NCBI RefSeq assembly: GCF_001550065.1
Contig: NZ_LRUB01000023.1
Location: 1 to 64,000, forward strand
Source: Kordiimonas lipolytica
Lineage (GTDB): Bacteria > Pseudomonadota > Alphaproteobacteria > Sphingomonadales > Kordiimonadaceae
DNA: 64,000 nt
Direction of reading: 5' to 3'
Part shown: positions 17,232 to 25,400 of the stretch, piece by piece
How positions within the stretch are numbered: the stretch's first letter is position 1
Layout of the letters: the number at the start of each line of letters is the position of its first letter
Made by a program: the position numbers and the translations under genes
The notes under the pieces: generated by a model
The model's database searches: none
What the model was told of the DNA's origin: nothing
Seen by the model: the letters and a program-made list of their open reading frames with translations, nothing else

Positions 17232-17681
17232 ATGCATATCACACGTTACACAGATTATTCGCTACGCGTTCTTCTATATTTGGCCGTAAACGACAAGCAC
17301 CTTGCAACCATCAAGGTGATCGCGGACAGCTATGGCATTTCCAAAAATCATCTGATGAAAATTGTGCAACACCTTAGCGCCAAAGGATATGTTGAAGCCG
17401 TGAGGGGGAAAAACGGCGGCCTCAGGTTGGCCGCCAAGCCAGAGCGGATCAATATCGGCAAACTGGTACGCGATATGGAACAGGGCTCGCCGCTGGTGGA
17501 ATGCTTTGGTGCAGATAATGAATGCGTGATTACGCCAGCCTGCCAGTTAAAGCATATTCTGGCGGAAGCCATGGAGAGTTTCTTCCAAACACTCGACCAA
17601 TACAGTTTGGCTGACATGCTGCTCCCCAAGAATATGAAAGGTCTGGCACGTATCCTCGATGCGTCACAAAGCAAACCCTGA
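17232..17681 (+). CDS. nsrR: Rrf2-family NO-sensing repressor NsrR
   Basis: The 149-residue protein has an N-terminal winged helix (ITRYTDYSLRVLLYLA) and the Rrf2 signature VRGKNGGLRL. Cys91, Cys98 and Cys104 lie in the segment ending ECVITPACQLKHIL, which closely follows the [Fe-S] ligand region of known NsrR. In this family NO destroys the cluster and releases the operator. The start at MHITRY (17232) has GGAGAA upstream. It is divergent from ric-norZ with the operator between, a self-contained NO-responsive switch. Confidence 0.93.
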   Translation: MHITRYTDYSLRVLLYLAVNDKHLATIKVIADSYGISKNHLMKIVQHLSAKGYVEAVRGKNGGLRLAAKPERINIGKLVRDMEQGSPLVECFGADNECVITPACQLKHILAEAMESFFQTLDQYSLADMLLPKNMKGLARILDASQSKP

Positions 17682-17958
17682 CAGCCCCGGAAAAGCCGAA
17701 ACGCTCATACAGGAAGACTTCTTTTCAAGCGAGAAAACGATCGCTCGAACTTTGTTTCTGAATCGTCACCAATTGGCGAAGAGTCGATATAGAAGCTCGC
17801 AATCATAAATCCGTGCTCACAATATCTGCAACGTCACAAGCGACCCAACAATGGCCAAGATGCAAGCCATTGGAATGTCTGCTATGACAATCGGCTACAG
17901 ATCTTTTCGGAGCATCGGCTTTTCGTCTCAGGATGACCCATTGCGGTCACCAGTACAA
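17682..17958. other. intergenic region
   Basis: Between the convergent nsrR and the RTX remnant I see no gene and no convincing terminator hairpin. Confidence 0.4.
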
Positions 17959-19797
17959 CTAAACAGTCAGGTCTAGGCTGGTCAGGTCGGTGAGGGTGAG
18001 GTCCTCTATGAAAACACTGTTCCCACCACCAAGATCGATCAATACGCCTGCGGTGCCATCCACACTGGTCAGCGAGGCTGCGGCCTGCACGTCGGCAAGG
18101 CTGGTAAAGTCCACGGCCGCAAAGCGCAGATCGAGGGTATCGTCCGTCACCGAGAAGTCGGTGATGGTATCGTCACCGCTCAGCGCGCCGAAGACGAAGT
18201 TGTCGGCCCCCGCTCCGCCCGTGAGCGTGTCATTGCCCGCCCCGCCCCACAGGGTATCATTCCCGCTGCCCCCATCGATGGCATCATTGCCTAAGCCGTT
18301 GAAAATCAGGTCATTACCGCCAGACCCGATGAGTATATCGGCATCTTCTCCGCCATATAGGGTATCATCACCTGCCCCGCCGTTGAGCGTATCATCACCT
18401 GTACCACCACCGACTTTGTCACCACCCCCATCGCCACTGGCGCTATCGTTGCCCGCTCCAGCCCAAACTTCATCATTGCCGCTACCACCCGACAAGGTAT
18501 CCTCGCCATCGGCTCCGCTAAGGGTATCCCTGCCAGCCTCTCCCGAGATCATGTCATCACCGGCGCCACCGGCAATAGTATCGTCGGCATCATTACCCGA
18601 CAGCGTGTCGTTACCGTTGCTGCCGGCCAGGTTGACAGGCTTGGGGTCTGAAGGAATGATGGGTTCGGCGACATCTGTCACATTGATTGTGAGAGTATAG
18701 CTGCTGGAGGATACACCGCCTTCATTATCCCGGACAGTAAAGTGAAAACTAGAGCGAGCGTTACCATTCGCATCGGCTTGTGGGATATAAACCAGATAGC
18801 CATCAGACAGATCCGACGGGAAAATGTTGTAGTTGTCGGTAACATCAACATCATTTTCCCCGGACTCTCGGTAAACCAGTTTGTCGCCAGAGGCTAAGCT
18901 GATGTTGCTGAGCGTAATCCGGTTGAGAGTTGCACCGGCATCTGCGTCAGCAAATGTGAAGTCCGCCTCTTTAAATACATATTCTTGGTCTTCTGTCGCC
19001 GTAACGGCGGTGTTTTCGCTGGTGGGTAAGCTGTTCGGAATGACGATATCAATATCGAAAAAGCCAAAAGCAATATCTGCTCCGCCACCTAGACCACTAT
19101 TACCGCCATCATTGGCGCTTACGGTGATACGGGCAGCATCTGTGCCACTGACACCTGCGGGTCCTGTATAAAGGAACCAATCGCCATCTGCTGTTGCATC
19201 AAAATATTTATCGATGTCCGCAATCGTTCCTGCAATCGTGACGGTATCAGTGCCGGACCCTCCAACCGTAACGCTGTAATCAGCAGCACTGTCCATGGTT
19301 GCGGTAATCGTGCCGATAGAGGCAACAAAGGTGAATGTAACTGTAGCAGAACCGGAATCTGGATCGTTTACCCGCATGTTCGAGAAATCTATCCTGGAGG
19401 CTTCGGCCATATTCGCTGACGCGGTGAATGGCAGATCCCCGGCATTGTTCGGTGGGTCGTTGACAGATGTTACCTCGATTGTGCGTGTATCAACACTTGA
19501 AGCGCCCGCACTATCGGTTGCTGTCACGGTGATTGTACGCGGATCAGTGCCTGGATTGTAGGAGGCCGGAGAATACCGCATGCTTTGCAGTGTTTCCTGC
19601 ACAATTGCGTTCGTAGCCTGGTCGTTGAATGTCAGCGTAAAAGCATCGCCGCCATTTGTCCCAAAGCTATTAACAGAAGCCACAACCACGCTGTTTGCTG
19701 ACAAGGTATCGGCATCAAGGTCGAGGGAAATGCCATCACCATCACTATCCAGAAAGCTCAGTCTGTCTGTGGATTCCGCATTGCCAGCTTGACTGAC
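17959..19797 (-). pseudogene. RTX/cadherin-like secreted protein, 5'-truncated
   Basis: The C-terminal third has tandem RTX nonapeptides (GGxGxDxLx, e.g. GGAGNDTLTGGAGADNF) that bind calcium outside the cell, followed by a short hydrophobic-acidic tail as in type I secretion signals. Upstream are bacterial Ig/cadherin-like repeats (TITVTATDSAGASSVDTRTIEV, TLTINVTDV). The frame is open to an in-frame stop at 19798-19800 but begins in mid-domain; a possible TTG at 19704 has no good ribosome site. It is therefore the 3' end of a longer adhesin-type gene whose front has been lost. No type I exporter is nearby. Confidence 0.8.
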
Positions 19798-19800
19798 CTA

Positions 19801-20627
19801 TTTCACACACCCTGCGACTAACTATACCGTCATGTGCGCCTTGAAACATTTAATCCGTTCGTGGCGAGAGGCTGCCGTAATTGGCGTCCGGGCGCCGCTT
19901 CCGATGTCAGGTCAGAAAGCAGACGATGTAGAATTCAGCTATTACACAGCGGTCCGAAAAAACGACCGTTATTCCGTACTTGCCTGACTTTGCCTTCTGA
20001 TGGCGACATTCTTTGTATTTCCGGTTCATTTTTGCGGTTTTGCAAAGCAAAGTCTGTTATTTTTTCGCTCCATGAGTTTCTCGAACCCAAACGGTCGAAA
20101 TCATGTCCATGAAGATTGGGTATGCCCGGGTCAGCACCAGGGACCAGAACCTCAGCTTGCAGCTTGATGCCCTGGAAAAGGCAGGCTGAGCCAAAATCTT
20201 CCGAGAGGTTATCAGCGGGGCCAAAGCAGATCGGCCGGCACTCGATGATATGCTAAAGCATCTCCGCACAGGTGCCTGCAGCTGTGCGCTTTCAGGCCAG
20301 GCATAGCAACGACTGCTGGCAATTCGACATCAGCACATCCGATCTCAAGAAGATCGATAAACCCGCCTGGATTGATCCAGCGGTGTGCCAATGTGAGCGT
20401 CAATGAGCAAACTTGATTGCAGATAATGTGAGCCCGGTTACCCGGATAGTTGCAATCAATCTGATCTGAGCTCAAAAGTGTCGATGATTGCGATCACAGG
20501 CATGTATGATTGCGAGCTTCTATAGGTAGACCTTCAGAGACATCGCCGCTTATGACGGCTTTCTTTACCCATTGCCGCCCGGCGCCGACGACTCCTTTGT
20601 CGTTTTCTTTTCTGAAAGGGGGCCAGA
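19801..20627. other. non-coding scar region holding a dead resolvase
   Basis: About 830 bp between the RTX remnant and tnpR without an intact gene. The only recognisable content is the decayed resolvase start at 20103-20276. The rest shows no clear ORF; it is probably the junction of an older rearrangement. Confidence 0.5.
20103..20276 (+). pseudogene. serine resolvase fragment with internal stop
   Basis: Translation gives MKIGYARVSTRDQNLSLQLD followed by ALEKAG, a TGA stop, then AKIFREVISGAKADRPALDD and MLKHLRTGA. This is the N-terminal catalytic domain of a Tn3-type resolvase (Ser in RVSTRDQ). The stop most likely replaces a Cys codon. Similarity ends before the LDRLGRS segment. It is on the opposite strand from the working tnpR and is less similar to it than to other resolvases, so it comes from a different element. 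Confidence 0.8.
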
Positions 20628-21182
20628 CTACCTGGCCGCCTTCAGCGCCCGATAGATAGTTGCCTCTCCCAGGCTAAACTCCTTGGCCAATTGACCAATA
20701 GTCGCGCCTGCAAGCCGTCTTGAGTAAATTTCCTGTTTTTTGGTATCCGTCAATTTTGGAGGCCTGCCAAACTTGACGCCATTTTCTTTGGCCTTGGCGA
20801 TCCCTTCGGCCTGTCGCTCTGTGCGAAGGTCGTTTTCAAACTCGGCAATCGACGCCAGCATATTGAACATCAGCCGACCGGTGGAGGTGCTTGTATCGAT
20901 ATTCTGGTCCAGGACCAATAGGTCGATACCTTCTTGTTCAAAACGTTTGGCGAGCTGCGCTAGATGGACAACCGACCGTGCCAGCCGGTCGAGCCGTGTG
21001 ATGATCAAGGTATCGCCGTCACGAAGATAATTCATGCACGCCTTGAACTCAAGTCGGTCAGCCGTTCGACCACTGCGCTTTTCCCGATAAATCCGGTCAC
21101 ATGCTGCCTCATTCAATTTTTCCAGTTGAACTTCCAGACTTTGACCAATTGAGCTGACTCTGGCATAGCCAATTCGTGACAT
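20628..21182 (-). CDS. tnpR: serine recombinase TnpR (resolvase)
   Basis: This enzyme resolves transposition cointegrates at res. The 184 residues have the catalytic Ser10 in GYARVSSIGQS, the Arg-containing TRLDRLARS segment, a long E helix (GRLMFNMLASIAEFEN) and a C-terminal helix-turn-helix (TIGQLAKEFSLGEATIYRAL). Length and domains are complete. The upstream AT-rich 176 bp are the likely res site, shared with the divergent toxin-antitoxin promoter. Confidence 0.93.
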   Translation of the reverse strand: MSRIGYARVSSIGQSLEVQLEKLNEAACDRIYREKRSGRTADRLEFKACMNYLRDGDTLIITRLDRLARSVVHLAQLAKRFEQEGIDLLVLDQNIDTSTSTGRLMFNMLASIAEFENDLRTERQAEGIAKAKENGVKFGRPPKLTDTKKQEIYSRRLAGATIGQLAKEFSLGEATIYRALKAAR

Positions 21183-21358
21183 AATCTATCATATTCCTTT
21201 TAAGGTTTTGACTGTGTATTTATGATAGTAGTTTTGATAGCAATTTTCCAGGACTATCATATAGTATACTTTTCGATACAATAAAATTTTGACATATTTC
21301 ATGCGTTTCGATTATATTGAACAAATCAGATGAATCGAACGATATTTAGGATCGCATC
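21183..21358. promoter_or_regulatory. candidate res site and divergent tnpR/antitoxin promoter
   Basis: This AT-rich 176 bp contains repeated TATGATAG/CTATCATA-type half-sites in both orientations (about 21220-21270), the kind of dyads resolvases bind. It separates tnpR from the antitoxin gene. Exact subsites I-III cannot be fixed by eye. Confidence 0.5.
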
Positions 21359-21619
21359 ATGGACGCCCTTACTGCCAATGAAGCCAAAACGCAATTTGGC
21401 GACATGCTTTTAAAAGCTCAGCGTGCACCTGTGCAAATCAGCAAGAATGGCAAGCCCGTGGCCGTTGTCATCTCTATGGACGAGTATGAGGGCATAGAGG
21501 CCCTCAAACTTCGCCTGCTGCAATCCAGGGCAGCTCAGGCCAAATTGGACATAGAAGCAAGCAACACTGCTGACGGCGAGACTTTTTTTGATGACGTCGA
21601 AGCAGGCAAGTTTGATTGA
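21359..21619 (+). CDS. Phd/YefM-family antitoxin
   Basis: The 86-residue protein has an N-terminal DNA-binding fold with ANEAKTQFGDMLLKAQ and PVQISKNGKPVAVVISMDEYE, the standard Phd/YefM signature. The acidic C-terminus (ETFFDDVEAGKFD) is the usual toxin-neutralising tail. Its stop codon overlaps the toxin start. Sitting next to tnpR inside the right inverted repeat, it is part of the transposon core. Confidence 0.9.
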   Translation: MDALTANEAKTQFGDMLLKAQRAPVQISKNGKPVAVVISMDEYEGIEALKLRLLQSRAAQAKLDIEASNTADGETFFDDVEAGKFD

Positions 21620-21927
21620 TGCTTGCATATCATTTAACGCCGGAGGCGCAGAAGGACATTCTGGAAATTCGCCGTTACACCACTGAGCAGTGGGGAAAGC
21701 CTCAATCTCAAAAATATCTGTCGGAACTGCGGCAGACCATCCGCTTGCTGGCTGAGAATCCCAATTTAGGCAAACAACGCTCTGATGTCAGTTCAGGCGT
21801 GTCGAGCTTTCCACATGCGAGCCATGTCATTTACTATATCGTGCACAGACAGCAATTGATTGTCTTTGGTGTGCTGCACAAACGCATGGTACCGGACCAA
21901 CATCTAGCCGACAGGCCAATAATCTAA
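21619..21927 (+). CDS. ParE/RelE-superfamily toxin
   Basis: The protein of about 102 residues has the ParE-like start LTPEAQKDILEIRRYTTEQWG and the C-terminal core VIYYIVHRQQLIVFGVLHKRM. ParE proteins poison gyrase, RelE proteins cleave mRNA; the helical N-terminus and RRYT...WG favour ParE. The ATG at 21619 overlaps the antitoxin TGA, so they are translationally coupled. It ends 17 bp before the right inverted repeat. Confidence 0.88.
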   Translation: MLAYHLTPEAQKDILEIRRYTTEQWGKPQSQKYLSELRQTIRLLAENPNLGKQRSDVSSGVSSFPHASHVIYYIVHRQQLIVFGVLHKRMVPDQHLADRPII

Positions 21928-21944
21928 ATCATCTATGTTCTTGT

Positions 21945-21991
21945 TTTGTCCAGGTTAGCGTACAAATTGGCACTGTTCTTGTCGTGACCCC
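21945..21991 (-). repeat. Tn3-family right terminal inverted repeat
   Basis: The reverse complement begins GGGGTCACGACAAGAA and matches the left end at 42 of 47 positions. Confidence 0.95.
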
Positions 21992-21996
21992 TAGAT
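21992..21996. repeat. target-site duplication, right copy (TAGAT)
   Basis: Identical to 1574-1578. It flanks the right inverted repeat directly. Confidence 0.95.
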
Positions 21997-22389
21997 GGCC
22001 GCGGCAACCTGAGCGAAGAGTCGCTCGCGGAGTTTGCCAAGTTCTTTCTGAAGGCCTGCATTGATCAGGTTAGCTTCATGGAGGAGCTGGTTCGGCCAGA
22101 CCGGTTGCGGGATCGTATGTTGATTTGGGTGGAAGAAGAAATCCGTGGAGACCGCCTGCCGACCAAATCCGGAAGTGTCATGGAGGCTGTTCTGTTTCGG
22201 GGTGACCTACCACGCGGTGATGTCGCCCCACTCTTGAACGCCAGTGAACGTACTGCGCGGCGCATTACGTCGGCCCTGCTTGATCGTGGGGTACTCACAA
22301 GTGCAAGCACCCGGGCGCCACTGCGGCTTACATTCCCAGCTACATTGGCAGGCAGATGGATGCCAGGCCTTTTCCCGGACAAAACATGA
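21997..22389 (+). pseudogene. Fic-family protein, 3' part
   Basis: Read in frame after Asp271 of the left fragment, it gives GRGNLSEESLAEFAKFFLKA and onward to the stop, 130 residues. The first part completes the Fic fold (the RRNDLDGRGNLS junction is typical of this family). The remainder (VMEAVLFRGDLPRGDVAPLL, SERTARRITSALLDRG) is a winged-helix domain. An ATG at 22078 could start a separate 103-residue peptide, but this is most simply the stranded C-terminus. It converges with the giant recombinase gene, 14 bp apart. Confidence 0.9.
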
Positions 22390-22403
22390 TATAGGCGGCG
22401 GTG

Positions 22404-25400
22404 CTACGCGGCGTCAGCCGTCTCGACCAGGGCAGTTAAATCATCAATGTCGCAATAGGCAATTGCAGCCAGATAGGCCACGATCTTGGGAAGACTGGAA
22501 TAGCGATCCCCGATTGGATTGACTAGATGCATAAATGCGATTCCATCGGGAAACTGGGGTTTGATGATGGCGTCCTTCACATTGAAACGGTATGCAGCTT
22601 GTCTGGGAATAGTCTTTCTCCACGTTGATTCCGTCGTCTCACGGTCTATTCCGTCCGGAATGCCAATGATGAACTGCCACCGGCTCTTTGGGATCATGGG
22701 TGCAAAGAAATCGACAATATCACTAATCTGCTCAGGTTGGTGCAGTCGGTAAGAGCGTGCACTGGGTGATGAAGCTCTCAACACCATGAGGGTAAACTCT
22801 GCGATCTCTTGCCCCGTCATGGAACGGAGATAATCCGGAATGGTTTCGAGCACATTTGCTAATTCCAGTCGCACGGACTTGTCGTTTGGGGCCTTCACCG
22901 TGAGAATAGAGCTGTCATTGTGGGGCTGCAGCCGTTTATTTCCGCGGCGGGTAGTGAGCTGCTGCAATACGCGGGCCTTCTGAATCCACTCTTCTACCTG
23001 TCTACGTTCGATCCCGAACTGATCTGCCACGTCGCGGCTTCTGGACCCTTCCTCGACGAGGCGCAAAATTGTGTTTGTCAGAGCAAGGTCGGGATCTGCG
23101 CTTTCAAATGGCAATCCATCATCTGACCCTAGAGAAAAGGGCGGATTGGTTAGTGGCTTGTATTGATGCTCTATGACACTGGCGATTGGCTGAGTGGCCA
23201 GATATTCGTGCCGTTCTTGGGCCCCGAGACCAGACAATCTCTTGCCCTGTACCCCAGCGATTTGGGCCAATTTATCAGTGCTGACGACCAATGACTGTCT
23301 TTGTAGCTTTTGGAAGAGGATAAGGTCAGTTAGGTGGAGGTAGCTTGTCATGGTCTCACGCGGATCAGCATGGCCGGCGAAAGCCGCCAAGGTATAATAA
23401 AGGCCCATGCGGTTAGACGCATGTCCCATCAAGTGCGTACGGATATTTCTGAGTTGTTCGATGGAAAGCCCGGTGAAACCTTGGGAGGCTTCATACACCT
23501 CTTCAAGCGTTGCATGGAGGCAGGAAAAACAACTGTGTCGCAGATTGTGAAACACGATGTCATCTTCATTGGTCAATGCCTTCATGGCCATCGAGAACAT
23601 TTTGGAGATTGCGCTGGGTTTATAGGGAATGCCAGTATCGTTCTTGTCGAAAAGTGGCTTAAGAAGATGCTTTTTGGATGCCGTTTTGTGGTTCATCAGA
23701 AGACGAAACTCTTTGAGCTCATCGTCATCGAGAAATGAGCTTAGATGTATTCGTCTGTGTCCTGCTTTTGATTTGTTATCACCATATGGGTTATTCTTGA
23801 TGGTAACGACGAAGTCGTCTGATTTCTCAACTTCGCAGACCCGTAATTTTGCCAATTCGCCCAGACGCATCCCGGTCCGGAAGGCAAGCGTGACGTAAAG
23901 GGCAATCTTGCGCCTCTCTAACATGTTCGGCTCGTTCTCGAGCATAACGTCAATCGCTTTGCGCACCTGCTCTATGGATAGAATTCTGGTTCTTACGCGC
24001 GTATGTCGTTGGCGATTGTGCCATGGCAAGGTCTCTAGTTCGGGCAATCGATAGCGGCGATCCTTCATGGCGAAGCTATGGAAATCTGCCAGCCGCCCCA
24101 TCAGATAGTCAGTCTCCCCTTGGGTCGTGTGGAAGGTCTGCATATTGGTGTATAGTTCTTGAAGGTATACTTCGTCCTGCAGGTCCGGCACTTCCCCGTT
24201 GGTTTCATAGATGAGGGGTAGGACAAGGTTTGAACAATAGCGCTGGAGTGTGGCCGGGCTATTGTCTTTTCTCAAAGCAACCTCGATCAGCCAGTCAATA
24301 GCAAGGCGCAAGTGCACCGGCAGATTGTCCCGGTCTCGAAGGAATTTCAGGTTGGCTACGGCTTGGCCAGTGGTGATCTTGCCGTTTTCAAATGAAGGTG
24401 GTGTGATGGCGGGCAACAATTCCCGGTCATAAAATGTCCCCCATTCGTTGGGGTCCTTTTTCAAAATATTACCTCGAGCGGCGCGTTCATCGCGGGGAAG
24501 CCGCGCAGACACCTGATTTACTTCGTTGAGTGGGCTAAACAAGGATCTCCATGCCTTTGGGCTAACGGAAAAGGTCCTGAAATGGTTTGAAGCGAGTGAC
24601 TGGAGGGCTTCACTGATTTCAATACCCTGACGGCTTTCCAAAGACCAGAACCCTGCGGCAGTAAGTTGATCAAGCTTAGTGATAGAAGTTTTATTGGGTA
24701 TTCCAGCGAAAACAGCTTTCTGGATGAGTACAAAAACGGCCTTGGTTTGTAAGCCTACTTTCAGGGTTTTTTGTTCAGGTGCCTCTTTCTTCCTTCTACA
24801 GAGGCGCCTTATAAGCGCTAGGCTGATTACATCCGGGAACCAGTGCCTGTGTCGATAGCATCTCTCGTCTTCGAGCTTCATGCTGTAGCGGCTACGCCGG
24901 CCGGCCGCTTCGGCGCGCAGCTCGAGCCAGGCATATGGGCCCATTCGCTGAAGCGTGGGTTCTGGTTTTGAAAGGGTGCCTGCCAGTTTCTTCACCATCT
25001 CAAGGTCTGTCAAACCACCATGTACAATTGCAGAATAGAGGATCAGGCCAATCAGTGTTTTTTCGTCTTCATTGGACGAACGAGTGATCGAGTTTAGCCT
25101 GTCTTTAAACAGTCGTTCCCATACATGAATGTAACGAGCGCTCGAAAACCATTGTTCGTTTCGAAAAGAACCCTCAAAGGTCAATCTTGTTGGCACTTGA
25201 GGCAAACTCACATGCAGCTTGTTTGTCCGGACGATCTTTTGTGCCGTCCGTAACAGTTTCCCTTTGATATAAACAAGTGCTTCTGCCGTTAAGTTTAGGC
25301 TCTCAATCTTGGCTTCAATATCCTTGAGTGCGTGTTCATATTGCTCGGCTGAAGTAATGTTGGCGCTGTTAAAATTGAGGTCAATTTCAAGCTGGTCATA

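Larger units (their letters stand above)
1579..21991. mobile_element. 20.4-kb Tn3-family transposon carrying NO/nitrogen-oxide response cargo
   Basis: The boundaries are defined by 47-bp inverted repeats beginning GGGG and containing TACGCTAA, by a 5-bp direct duplication, and by the restored Fic frame across the joined flanks. The element encodes a full Tn3 transposase, a serine resolvase and a toxin-antitoxin pair. About 15 kb of cargo lies between tnpA (left) and tnpR (right): two small membrane proteins, a TDT transporter, NarL-like regulator, formate/nitrite channel, NarX-like kinase, MBL/radical-SAM/epimerase operon, norZ, ric, nsrR, and an RTX remnant. All core genes look intact, and the intact duplication suggests fairly recent insertion. 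tnpA and tnpR at opposite ends is less common than the adjacent layout. Confidence 0.95.
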
